Assembly: GCA_963377175.1 (NCBI GenBank)
Contig: CAUJNA010000824.1
Location: 366,501 to 430,500 of the forward strand
From: Effrenium voratum
Taxonomy: Eukaryota; Sar; Dinophyceae; Suessiales; Symbiodiniaceae
Direction of reading: 5' to 3'
DNA: 64,000 nt
Under the pieces are notes generated by a model that was not told the DNA's origin, ran no database searches, and saw only the letters and a list, made by a program, of their open reading frames with translations. Positions 1-11,247 of the stretch are shown here, one piece after another. The position numbers and the translations under genes are program-made. The first letter of the stretch is position 1; each line of letters opens with the position of its first letter.

Positions 1-600
1 GTCGAAGGTTAGGGAAACACGTCAATGCACTTTCAAAGGGAAACACTTTGATCCAGTTTTGGCCAAGCAAGACGAGCTTGGACACATTTGTTTCATCGTT
101 GCAGAGGAAGAAAGGATCATCCTTTGCAGGGAAACAAACTGATCAAGTTTGCAGAGTAAACATGTGGATGTGGGACGTGTCTTTCATATTGAAAGGGAAA
201 CCAAAAGGAAAACACTCCAAAGGCACAGCTTCATTTTCATCCCTTTGCGCCCAGGTGGCTGGGAGTAGCAAGAACCGCCTCATGGGGGTGCTCGCTGGGG
301 CCCAAGAGCTTTTCGGAAAGCAGTCGAACTATGGGGCGGCCGGGGGGAAAAGGGGGGAATCCATTTTTGTGTGGGTGAAAGGACGGGGACCGGGTATAAA
401 TCTGGGCAAGGGTGGAAAGGGGTTAGTCAAAATACGGGGACCCCAAAAGACGGTGTTTTTTTTCCTTTTTGTCTTTAAACCAACATGCACAGTTTCCGAA
501 TTCAGGTTCTTGAATCATTCAGTTTGCTTTCAGGACATGCCAGTTGCCTGAAGCCCGGTGAAGATCGGCACGCGAGAGCGGTTGATTGGTGAATCATTAT

Positions 601-640
601 AATTTCACCTAGATATTCAGAATTTCACCTAGATATTCAG
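601..640. repeat. Two exact copies of a 20-base unit
   Basis: AATTTCACCTAGATATTCAG occurs twice in direct succession. Confidence 0.95.
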
Positions 641-1059
641 AGCATCAAGACTGAATTTCCTCGGTGGCCTCTCAAAGCCAACCAACAAAGGATCAACGGC
701 GCACATTGGTCATGTTTCATCGTGGGTTTACGGCAAGTTATTTGGTACATATTGAACAAGTACCTTTCTTTGCATTTTTAGACAATACCGCTGTATGCTC
801 TTCATATTTGCAGCACGTTGCCTGCTTTTTGCAGAGCACACATTTGCAGGAAGTGCATCTCAAGCGAGCACTGATGAGCACTGGCAGTTTGCCACTGAAA
901 TACAGTGAATGGACAAAAACCTGCACCGCCTCAGGAACCCTAGAATGATGATTCCCCGATAAATACCAACCAACAATGGTTTCCCATGGTTTCAAAGTGG
1001 TGCGATCTGGATTTCGCGTCCATCCACAGTATGTCTTAATCCACTCGCAAACCTTCAAG

Positions 1060-1080
1060 GCAGCTGAGGAAGACCTGCGA
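1060..1080 (+). CDS. Candidate upstream microexon (AAEEDLR)
   Basis: Twenty-one bases between an AG|G acceptor and a GT donor, phase 0 at both ends. It is phase-compatible with the next candidate at 1118. An inverted-repeat element ends 27 bases upstream. The exon could extend upstream in the same frame. Too short to assign to a family. Confidence 0.3.
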
Positions 1081-1117
1081 GTGGTGAGTTTTGCTCGGTC
1101 CACGGTGCGTTCCGCAG

Positions 1118-1177
1118 GCGGGCGGCGCTTACTTTGTGGTGCTCGCGGGTTGCAGCGCCTGGCTGCACTACGCCAAG
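1118..1177 (+). CDS. Candidate exon, hydrophobic (AYFVVLAGCSAWLHYAK)
   Basis: AG|G acceptor at 1116-1117 and a GC donor after AAG, phase 0 to phase 0. The frame is GC-rich at third positions and reads as a hydrophobic segment with Trp, Tyr and His. It joins in phase to the candidates at 1060 and 6414, so it may be an N-terminal exon of the large gene, or belong to another gene. Function not recognised. Confidence 0.4.
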
Positions 1178-3233
1178 GCGCGAGTCGCAGTCGGGGAGTT
1201 TTTAAGCAAGTCAACCGCCTCCCGAAACGCCCCCGAAACGCCCCCGACCCCCCCCCCCCGCGCAACCCTTTGACCAACCCATTTGGGTGGGAGTCAAAGT
1301 AGGAGTTTGGACCCGCAGTTGTTGGCGCAAGGGTTGGCCTTTTGGTTCCTCAAGCTCTCAAAAGGGTACCGAGCCTCAAAACAGCAGTTTGCTTTATCAA
1401 AAGAAGTGGGTTAAACAGTGTTTGAAGCCGAGGCAGACCGGACTCGCCCCTTGCCAAGACACCCAAGGGGGGCAAAAAACGAAGCTGAGCGGCAATGGAG
1501 AAGAAATGTCCAGTTGAAAGGGACAAGTTGTTTGTGCAGCCGGTACAAAAGAATTTCCTGACCTTCGCATGCTGTGGGTCAAAAATGGGTACCCAAAATG
1601 GAACCCTGGTAAATGGAACCCATGACTAAAATAGGCGGTCCCCTGCTGGTTTAGTTTTCACCCACACCCATAGGGGAGCTTCCCGCCCACAGATTCGGCT
1701 TGCCTCATCCAAACATTTGGGGAAGGAAACCTCTTGAGCCCTGAGAGGATCACTGAGGGCGGCCCCAAGTTTCTTTTTTTCTTTTTTCTCCGCAGGTAAA
1801 CCAAGGTGAAAGTAGATGTTGCACAATTAAAAGTCCTTCTGGGGATCGAACTTGCCATCTACTTTCACCCACCTGCAATTGCCCTGGCGAGAGCCAGGCC
1901 TGATTGGACTCTCAACTCCAAACGCGCACTTCTACCAGCACTTATGCACATGTCCTCAACGCGGAAGCCGGCAGAGGTTGAGATGATGGAAACCTGGGAT
2001 TCATAACCTGGTTGACTCAGGGATCAAGGATCAGTGGGGGATTCTTCTTCCTTGTAAACCTGCCTAACCAGAACCTCCCCAGGTAACTTGCCCATACGCT
2101 ATACTTCTTGCGAATCAACCTGGAACTCACCCCAAGTATTATCCAACGGCGTCGCTCAAGGGGTTGAAGATGGGAAGCAGCACTTTGGAATGTGTTGGTA
2201 GACAAGCAGCCTGTTTTGATACACTGCTTGCTTTTCCACCCGGAGGGTGGAATGGGTGTGTCTTATCGGGGATCCCCGAAAGAATGGAGGTCCTTTGGGC
2301 GTCCAATGAAAACCACCCCCCTTGGTGCGGGGCACCCTCAAGAGCAAATCCGGTTTTGCCGAAGAGGTCCTGGAGGAGGTGATGTGTGCCGAGCTGGATA
2401 CGGAGTTTGCCGCCAGGCCGGAGGTTTCTTTTGGAGCCAAGGAACCCCTAAAATGGCAACTGAGAGGAAACAAGCGCTGGTTCCTCTTGTTTCCGCCCTC
2501 GAAAACCTATCTAAAACGGGTTCCCGCCTTTTTCAAGACACCCACAGATAGGTGGGGGTGATATGAGTCTGAGTTTTGAATAGGGGACCCCTTGGTGGGC
2601 ACCGTTTAGGTGGGGATTTACTTTTGAAGGATTCCCTATTGAAATTCATAGACACATGGGTTTGGCCATGCAACTCCCTTCCCTTTGGGGCCAGGATTGT
2701 CAGTTGCCCCCCGTTTCACGCCACACGCAACTTTGGCACCCTCGCTTGCCAAATTTCACACCAAAAAGGACCCCCTGACTGTTGGAGGCCCTACATCGGA
2801 TTTCAGTGTCATGGTTGCTATTCGGTGGGATCTTACAACTAAACAGCCAGACGTTGAGCTTGTTGCTTGGGGGGGAAGTTGAGCCCCCATTCTTCTAGTA
2901 GGCCGGGAGCCTGAAAGCATTTGTCTCCCCCTCCTCAAATTCAGAGTCCCTTTTCGGATGGGAGGTACCCTGAAGGTTCTCGATTTTGAGAAGAACCGGC
3001 AGGCCACCTTAGGGTTTCAGTACTCTATTTTTGCTGTGTGTGTGTGTGTCTCCTTTTTCCTGGCAGGTTCTCCGCAAGGCAAAGCGACTCTCTGGTGTGG
3101 TTCCTCTCTTTTTCGGCGATATGTTTCCAATGACATACATATGGCTGTGGGTCAAAAATTGGTATCCAAAATTGAAGGTAAGTGGTAACATAGACTAAAA
3201 CCTGCAGTCCCCCTGGTGGTTTAATTTTGACCC

Positions 3234-3265
<32 letters not shown>

Positions 3266-3633
3266 GACGTTTGATTAGGGCCACCCCGCCAAATAGCCTT
3301 GCGGAAGCCTTGAAGCTTTGCCTGATTCTCGGCCTGTGCGTGGCGGGAACACCAGGCAGGCCTTGGGAAACCCGTGGCAAGCACCGGCCAAAGCTGAAGT
3401 TAGGTAGGAAGGAAGGGACATCGGCTAGCCTTAGGGAGACCTTAGATTAGCCTTAGGGAGACCTTGGGGAAGCCGTGGGGTAGCCTTCAGGACGCCTGGG
3501 GGAAGCATGTTTGCGGAAAGCTTAGGATGCAGCTCTTTCAGAAAGAGTCAGCTTAGGAAGCCTAAGGAAGATCTGGAGATGTATCAGCTTCCTAGGAGTT
3601 TAGGGATTAGGGGGGGTGTCAGGTCTTCATGAC
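1178..3633. other. Non-coding stretch with family-B copies
   Basis: Contains family-B elements near 1568-1670 and 3139-3237, a poly-C run, an AT repeat and a short duplication of TTAGGGAGACCTTAG (3428-3470). No supported exon seen. Confidence 0.6.
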
Positions 3634-4080
3634 TAGAGTCACACCATTGTTCGCGCACCCCTTGAAAGCTGGACCACGAGAAGGCATGCGGAACTGCCTG
3701 GCAGAGTTCGCTGCGTCATTTCGAGAGAAGCAGCCAACACCTTCGAGACCGAGTTTTCCAAAAAGCAAGCAGGCATCCACTTTGTCTCGGTCACCAAACA
3801 CACCTGGACGCAGTCGGAGTTTGATGGCACTGGCAATAGCAAGACGACGCTTGAAGCGTACCAATTCCTGCTCAAAGCTGCGGGTCAAACTGAGGCAGCC
3901 GAGAAGATCCTGCAACCCAAAGCCCATGGCTTTCAAAAGCGAATCAAGCAGCTGTGGTCACCAACGGAAGTCGCCAAGTGGGCTGATCAGCGACTGGCGT
4001 CACCATTACCAATCGGAGGGAAGCTTAAGGGGGCCTGGCCTAGCCCAATGCTCATTGGAAACATCAGGAAGCATCCATAA
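3634..4080 (+). CDS. Unrecognised intronless reading frame, about 148 codons, no clear start
   Basis: The frame is open from 3634 to a TAA at 4078-4080. It contains protein-like stretches such as NTFETEFSKKQAGIHFVSV, EAYQFLLKAAGQTEAAEK and QLWSPTEVAKWADQRL. It has no in-frame ATG near its 5' end and is preceded by in-frame stops, so it is an exon, a truncated gene or a retroposed copy. It lies among non-coding elements and is much longer than neighbouring exons. No family recognised. Confidence 0.4.
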
Positions 4081-4578
4081 GAAACCTGGAAAGGTGGGGT
4101 CAAATGTTGACTTGAAAAGGGGCTCATGGGGAGTCCTTCTTGAAAAAAGCCATTCTTGCCTTCCTAGAATGTGTGTACATATACACATATATATATATAT
4201 ACATATATATATATACATATATATATATATATGCGCGTGTTTGTTTGAGGCTGGGTGGGAATTCAGGTTGCTTTATGCGGAAGCCAATGGAACAACAGGG
4301 TGACAGGGTGGGTTTCTCTCGGTGTCCCATGAAACGCAACGCCCAGAAGTTGCCCAGAAGGCATAGGTGTCCTTTTTGGGTTGTTTTAGAAATAGATGGC
4401 CTAGATGGCGCTGGTTTGGATTGCTTTGTTCCTGTTCCAGGCCATCTACTCTTTTCAAAAGGACGCCTATGCCGCCTGTGCTTCAACATGGGTTTGCTTT
4501 CTTCAGAAGACGCAGTGGACGGGTATGGAACATCGTGCTGTGATGATGCAGTCTGTTGGTGTGATTGCAGTGCATGTT

Positions 4579-4720
4579 CCGGCAGTTGCCACCCCTGCAA
4601 GGCTTTCAGATGCCCAAACCTGCTTGAGACGCGTCTGGCAGGCTGCGGCACCTGGGGCGGCCGCTGGCGCCTTCGGAGACGTGGGGGCCTTGACGGAGAG
4701 CCTTGGGGGCGGCAGAGGGA
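4579..4720 (+). CDS. Candidate exon, Ala-rich helical segment
   Basis: One frame reads ARLSDAQTCLRRVWQAAA followed by Gly/Ala-rich sequence, a more protein-like composition than the other five frames. Boundaries are uncertain. AG sites occur at 4579-4580 and nearby, and a GT within an inverted-repeat element (GTATGGGTCAAAA, about 4745) lies just downstream. Not assigned to a family. Confidence 0.25.
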
Positions 4721-6413
4721 ACCTTCTTTGGGGAGGTGTTTTGGGTATGGGTCAAAATCAAACCACCAGGGGACCGCAGTTGTCAGTCCATGTTTCCATT
4801 TACCAGGGCAACCCATTTTGGGTACCTATTTTTGACCCACAGCCTTTTCTTCAATCTTCACAGCCTCCGGCTCACTCTGCCGACGTTGTCCTCCCTCTCT
4901 TAGCGGGGGTTGTCCTCTATCCTCTCGGTATCTGACACGCCGAGCAATGTCGGTGGATATACTCGAAAAGGGGCACCAACTGAAATTTTGGCAGTGGTTT
5001 CATCTTTCCAGACCCATTTAGCAGTTTAGCACCTGGGCCTTTAGATGGATCTGTCTGTTTTGAGGGGCCCCATCTCAGGATTTCTCAACGGGAAAGTGCT
5101 GTTGAGCTGGATCTTTAACATGCTTTTCTGTGGGGAGGAGTCAACGTTGAAACAATCCCAGCCTTCGGCCTTTGGAGAGCCTTGGCTTGCCCCAACAAAC
5201 GGCCGGATTGGGCCCTCGTTATTTTCAACAAATTGTAAGTAATATATTTCATATGTTGGTTTTGGGAAGAATATAGCCAGAAGCAACCCATTTCCTGGGA
5301 ACTCCCCAGACTTGCGGTAAGTCTATTGGTTGATGTGCTCACTGAGTGTTACTCACTCCTGTTGAATTGGCTCGAAGTGTTTGATCCACAGCTGGTCGTC
5401 TTTCCCTATTCCCCGCTTGGAAAAAACACCACACAACTTTGGGAGGTGGTTTCCCCATTTGTTTCAGCCTCTTTTTTCTTTCAAGAACCAGCTATTTCCC
5501 GGGTTTTTGGACGGTTTCTTGAAAGAAAAAAAAGGATCCCTGCAAGAATGGGTCGGGTTCCTTGGCCTGGTGTTCGTGAGGCTCCGGTGGCTGGACGAGG
5601 CCGCGAGGCAAGGCTCCGGTTGCCATGCCCCCAATTACCTTGTTTACCTTCATGATTTATGATACATGGACGTGTGTCTTTTTTGGGAAAGTTCCATTTT
5701 ACCTTGGCTTGAAGAGAGCCAATAGGAAAACCGCCATTTTGGGTGTCCCCCCCAATTGTGACACATGCCCATATAGATGCTAACTACTAGGCATATTATG
5801 CAGCCAGAAACACATGTGTTTCACTTGGCAGCTGACACGAAAACGAGACGGAAACGACATGGGGTGAAGCCCTGGCAAGGTCCGGAATTTCGCAGAGGAG
5901 CTTCCCCTGAAAGAACCAAGCCAACCAACCACAAGCGGGATATTGCCGTTTCCTGATTGCCTACTTCCAGCTGGGCAATTGGCCAGCAAGCAGTGTCTGC
6001 AAGGGTCTTGCGCGATCCTAGTTTCCAAAGGATACCCGGTCATGCACAATGTCACTAGGTTTGTCCCCCTGGCAGCACCTTTTGAACTGCGAGCTGACGT
6101 TCACGTCAGGTCGTGGGTTTGACCTTGAACCTCTTTCTGCCAGCAACGCGAACGTAGCTTGTCAGTTTGAAGGCTCTTTGAGACCGACGACACATTTTTG
6201 GTACTGCGCTCAGGCTCTCAGGAATCCAATCAGAAGGTTGTGTTTTTCTTCTTGGTTTTTGTTTCCTTCTTCTTTTTTTTAAATTCAATGTTTTTGCGAC
6301 GGAACCAAGATCGGGAAGCTAAGAGAACCGAGAAATGCTGAAGCCATTTTGGGGGGTCCAAGAGTCCAACCTAAAAAACGGCCCTCCGAAGTTTTGGCTC
6401 GCCGCTCGTGCAG

Positions 6414-6494
6414 GCATTCAGCGTGCACAACGGAAGCGGAGAAAAGGGGCGGGCGGTTCTGCGCAACTGGGCGCAACTGAGCGCCGGAGCGCCG
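6414..6494 (+). CDS. Candidate exon (SVHNGSGEKGRAVLRNW)
   Basis: Twenty-seven codons between an AG|G acceptor and a GTGGGT donor, phase 0 to phase 0. The frame has high GC at third positions and reads SVHNGSGEKGRAVLRNWAQL then SAGAP. It is phase-compatible with candidates at 1118 and 10917. The listed open frames in other phases are less protein-like. Function unknown. Confidence 0.45.
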
Positions 6495-7669
6495 GTGGGT
6501 CCGAAAGGGACGTGAGCCTAAACACAACTTTCCACAATCATGGCCCACAGTGTGGTTGTTGCTTTTTCGTACAAATCAGGATCTGTCAGGAGTCAGCAGT
6601 GGCTTATGATAGACTACCCCCATTCTTGCAGATCACTGCCCAAGTGGGAAAGGGGGGGAAAAGGTGTCCTTCTTGCTGTTCTTTGATTGGAGGTTGATGA
6701 GTTATGATGTATGGCTCATAGCAATTCACCATATGCATTGATTTGCAATCTGTGTTTCAGGAGCTTCAGAACTATGCCGCCCCTCTAAGTGTTTCAACAC
6801 GCGAAGCACCCGCCCAAAAACATAATTTTTGTTCTCCCACTGCCACCTTTCCCAAGTACACCCCATTTATGAACATCATTTCGCAAGTCACATGTTCCTT
6901 TTAATCTACTTCAAGCTTACTTCCCTGCAATTCAGCATCGCCCCCAATTTCCCCAAGGGCAGCTCCTCGGAAAATTCCTGGGTTTTGTGTTACCTCCAGT
7001 TGTGCGGCCTTTTTCGCTTGTTTTGAGGACGGTTTTCCAAGCCACGCGCCAGAAAGTGTGGCTTGTGGCACCCCCCTGCCACGTGCCTTTTGGGCTCTTT
7101 TCTTCTTCTGGCCAGGTGGCTCCAGGACCGAGATGGCCATGGGCCTTGAGGTTCTGTTTTTTGATTTCTGGTCCGGATTGGTTTGGAGGCTACGCCGACC
7201 TTGGCTACCTACCGGATGTGTGGTTTGGAGGGTTGGGAGGTTGCGGAGCCAGCAATCCGAGCCACCAATTCGAGGGGGCGCTGAGAAACCCGCTTTCCAA
7301 CAATGGAAGTCGACGTTTTGGTAGAGCAAATTTCTTGCGTGTGTCAAAACGTGTTAAATTGTTGGTAAGCTGTAGGATTGAATGAGCTTGCAAATGCAAC
7401 AAGAACCATTGAAATCCATTGAGCTGAATTTATGGTCAGCCCCGAAGGAAGGTAGTCTTGCAAAACCTGATCGTCAGCTTCCAGTATTCTTGGACGGGGG
7501 GGTATCTCCCCTGGTGGTTAACACCAGACCCCTTTTACCCAAGCATGTGTAGTTTCTCAGGTGGGTTCTGAGTATTGGAATCCGGGATAATTGTTCTTCT
7601 TTGTGTTTGGTTCCAAACAAGGCTATGGGCGAACATGTTGTGGCTTCCAAGCATGGCCATGGGGCAATC

Positions 7670-7776
7670 ATATGCCCATGGGTCAAAATCCCGTGCCCCC
7701 AGAACATCCCAATCCCCACTACAATAGGTTCTACCTACCCCAAAATGGTACCATTGGTTTTGACCCACAGCCATAT
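7670..7776. mobile_element. Family-B inverted-repeat element
   Basis: Ends CATATGCCCATGGGTCAAAA and TTTTGACCCACAGCCATATG. The interior shares AACATCCCAATCCCCACTA with other copies in inverse orientation. Confidence 0.8.
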
Positions 7777-8021
7777 GCATGTCCGAATTCGGCCTTTCAC
7801 ACAATCATGATGGAGCTCAGTTGAAGTGGACCATGGCCATGACCTGCAGTGTGCTTCGGCAATGAGTCTGCCTTCGCCATATTAGTTCATTCTATCCGGC
7901 GTGGCTTACTTTCGATTTCGCTTTGAAACCAGAAGGATCCAGACATCCAAAGGGTGGTTCCCTTTTTCGACAGGGTTGCCCTAATAACCTTAGGATGGCC
8001 CAACCGCAAGGGTCCTACCAG

Positions 8022-8105
8022 CAATTCACATGGAACCTGACACGGGGGTCCTGGTTTGGAAAATGTCCTTTTAAAGGGACCCCCTGCCAGGTTCCATGTG
8101 AATTG
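8022..8105. mobile_element. 84-base palindromic miniature element
   Basis: An 18-base perfect inverted end, CAATTCACATGGAACCTG, surrounds a short spacer. It lies four bases before the family-A copy at 8110. Only copy seen in the window. Confidence 0.75.
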
Positions 8106-8109
8106 GTGG

Positions 8110-9519
8110 CTAGGTCCCCCAGTAGTGCCCTTGTACCTTTTTTTGGGGGAGATTCGGTTCCCCTACTCAAATAGACTAGAGAAAGAAAAAAGTTGGTACC
8201 CTTATTCTAACAGAAGGGGTCGTCATGGGGCCTGAGTTTTTTCAGATTCCTGGGGGCTGAGTTTTTCCGATTCATGGGGGCTGAGTTTTTTCAGCAAAAA
8301 AAAAACATAGCCCATCATCTGCATCTGCTAGTTCAGGGCCTTGTTTTTTTTGGTGCCTTTGCTCATAAACACCAAGAAAACCAAATAAATCCAAAAAAAC
8401 ACAAAACACAGCCCATCATCTGAAAACAATACTTTGTTGATGCTTTCTTGATGCAAGCTTTCTTTATGCAACACATCAATAATATGATGAGATGTGTATC
8501 AACAGAACATAAGCCTCTTGCAAGATATTCTGCAGGTAACTCCAGGTAACTGGAGATAATTTATCTCATCTCTCATTTCATCTTCTGCAGGTAACATCTC
8601 ATCACAAGCAATTGCTTGTGGCTTGTGTCTACTTGAATCTATTCTGAACAGCTTTACTGTTGCAAGAGCTCTTCAGCAACACCAATAGCTGCAGAGAATC
8701 TTATTCCAAAGCTCTTATTCCAAAGCTGAACAGCTTTATGCAGAGAATGTTATTTGCATCTGCAGATATCGTTGCAGGTGCTCATCTTTGCATCTTGTGC
8801 TTCTTGAGCTCAAGCAACTAGATTGGAGCTGTGCTCATTGCTCCAGCTCATTATGCGATAAATATGTTTGTGTTAGCTGTCTTTTCTCAAGAGCATGGGC
8901 AGAGCCCATGCGTATATTGAAATATTGAACATCCAACTGTAAAAAGAGCTGAGTCTTGCAGCTGAAAGCTGCATAGATCAGCGATATCTATTGCTAAGCA
9001 TACGTCTTTCAAAATATTGCATACGTATGCAAATTGTGTTGAAGATTTGTGCCAAACATACGTCTTCCAAAAGTTAGCACCCTGAGGTTTATAAACTTGG
9101 CATGCGTAAGCATGCCAATTATCCAAAAATAAGCTACAGACACATGTTTGCTAAATATTTGTGTCCAACAATGATATTTGTGCAAAATAGTTCTCAACAG
9201 GCTGTCTTCTGTGTAGCTTGAAGCTAGCTCATTTTCCAGGTCTGGATGCATCTGAGTCTTCATTGGATCGAACATGAATCTGTGCTTGCATGTCATCAGC
9301 CAAAAAAACAAAAACGCACCCGAATAAATCTAAGAGGTCACGGGTCTTGATCTTATATTTTTGGTATTTTTAGTGTTTTTAATGGAACAACTCAGCCCCC
9401 AAGAATCTGAAAAACTCAGCCCCCAGGAATCTGAAAAACTCAGCCCCCAGAAATCTGAAAAACTCAGCCCCCATGCCGACCCGCCCTCTATTCTAACCTC
9501 TCAAATCTGGAGGACCTAG
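8110..9519. mobile_element. Family-A element split by a larger transposon
   Basis: The left end CTAGGTCCCCCAG and right end GGAGGACCTAG match the other family-A copies (about 85 to 130 bases). The direct repeat GTGG flanks the whole. The middle holds the 1.28-kb element at 8212-9488. Confidence 0.8.
8212..9488. mobile_element. Non-autonomous Mutator-like element with 9-base target duplication
   Basis: TATTCTAAC occurs at 8203-8211 and 9489-9497. Long inverted ends carry three or four copies of a 24-base unit (GGGGGCTGAGTTTTTC core) at 8224-8300 and 9390-9475. The interior is AT-rich, unlike its surroundings, and shows no transposase. Long inverted ends and a 9-base duplication are typical of Mutator-like elements. 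The class assignment is inference. Confidence 0.75.
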
Positions 9520-9570
9520 GTGGGAGGGTAGGGCCCAGTTTTTAAACCCCCCAGCAGACCGGTGAGCCAG

Positions 9571-9649
9571 GAGCATTCAGCGCGCCGCCGCCGCCCTTGC
9601 CGCCGGCGCAGAACCCGGCGAGCGCGCCGCTCGCAGTGAAGCACTCGGG
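9571..9649 (+). CDS. Candidate Pro/Ala-rich exon whose donor comes from a repeat element
   Basis: After an AG|G acceptor the frame reads FSAPPPPLPPAQNPASAPL and ends at GTATGG. That donor is the first part of a family-B inverted-repeat end (GTATGGGTCAAAA). Its phases (1 in, 2 out) do not fit the neighbouring candidates, so it may be a false positive or belong to a different transcript. Confidence 0.3.
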
Positions 9650-10916
9650 GTATGGGTCAAAATGGAACCACCAGGAATCGGACCGCAGGTGCACGGGAAC
9701 CACCGGCGTTGGTGGCCGGGATTTTGGACAACCGCACCCAGTAAAACAAACCGACCTTTTGACCAAGCGGTTTTCTCATGTTGGCCAATGTCGAATCAAG
9801 GTCCCGAAAGGTTGTTGTTTTTGGCCAGGTCCAATCGGGCAAGTGAGAAGAGAGGTTCGGCGTGTTTCGCTTCAAAGGGGAAGTCCTGGTTCTTGCAATG
9901 CATGCCAGTGTTCCTTGTTGAATTTGTGTCCCACTAAACGCCATACTGTAGGGACTGGGACAATTGCGCATGGTGAAGAATCCAGGTTCCCTGTGAGCCG
10001 CAGCCTGTCAACACACGGGTGAAGGAGTGAGATTGCCCTATGCGAATGTTTTGTTCCTTGGTTGACAAGGGTACAGGCAAATATCTTCTGTTTATTATTA
10101 TTATTGAAACTGGCAGCTTTAGCAAACTTGGCTTCCTGCTATTTGGTGGTTTGGTTTGGTGGTTTGGAGGTTAAGGGGAAACCTCCCCCATGCTGAAAGG
10201 AGATGGGTTAATCCAAATCCAAACCAAAACCAAACCAACACCCATTGCGCTAGATGAAGGGTTCAACAAACCACTATGCTCTTGAGTTGTCCACCAGCTT
10301 CGTTGGCTCACCAAACCACCAAGGGCTACCTGACAAATTCGGATTGGCTTACATCCCGACTCCCAAGTCAAGCGCAGGTCTGACCCGGATCCGGAAAAGG
10401 TTCTTCAGGTTGCGCTTGGGTTGTTTGGATTTGGATTTGAAGTGATCCTTGAGGGTAAATGGGTGGAAACCCACGTTTCCACCCCACCTCCAAACCACCG
10501 TGCGGAAAAACAAATCGGGGCATGATCCCCCACCTCCCTCCCGACTCGCAAAGTCATGCACCTGGGAGAAGAGTTTTGTCAACTCAGCAAATGAGAAGAC
10601 ATACGGGGTTTAAGCTGTAGCCCCCGTTGCCATAGCCCCCAAGGTCCATGAAACAGATCAAACACGTGCTGGCGCCGGGTTTTCAATCTCGCTGGCTTCT
10701 GGACTTCACATGTTCGAGAAGTTCCTTTCCGTGGAACAGGTGGATCATACCTTTTCTCCTTTTGGTGTCCGTGCAGCTTGCTGGTGCGTTTTTGGGGAAG
10801 CTCCCTTTCTGTGTTCATGGACCCTTCCTTGGGAGCTGGCCCGAAAACGCCGCCATCCAGGGGAGAAAACAATGTGCTGCCCCATGCACCGCGGCGGTTT
10901 TTTTGGACGCGCCCAG

Positions 10917-11015
10917 GAAGGCCGAAGGCTTCCAGAAGGCGACTGGTCTCGGGTGGCTGATGTGAAGCTGCGGGGCCTCCGACACGAAGCGATGAAGCTG
11001 TGGAGTATGTCATTT
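10917..11015 (+). CDS. Candidate exon upstream of the reductase-dehydratase gene
   Basis: Thirty-three codons end at a canonical GTAAGC donor in phase 0. The frame reads EGDWSRVADVKLRGLRHEA then MKLWSMSF. It joins in phase 0 to the exon at 15260. Several in-frame AG sites leave the 5' boundary uncertain (10917 is the first AG|G). Probably N-terminal to the large gene. Confidence 0.45.
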
Positions 11016-11146
11016 GTAAGCCCAGTTGCCCAGCGGTGCCCTTTTTTGCTTTTTTTTTTTTTTTCTCCCCCGGGGGGGAAGGGTTCTCTTTAAGCTCAAC
11101 CAACCAAAGAAAAAGCAGGATTTGATCTTTGTTGTCATATACCTTT

Positions 11147-11247
11147 TCTCACTTCCTGAGTTCCTGGACTTTAGTCACTTCTGGGGAAACCATTTTAGTG
11201 CTAACATTTGGGAGCTTTTTTTTGCCAATCCACTGAGGAAGTGAGAA
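11147..11247. mobile_element. Family-D inverted-repeat element
   Basis: TCTCACTTCCTGAG at the left and CTGAGGAAGTGAGA at the right. Interior ...CTGGACTTTAGTCACTT and CCATTTTAGTG. GTTGTCATATACCTTTT precedes it, as at 49710. Confidence 0.85.
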
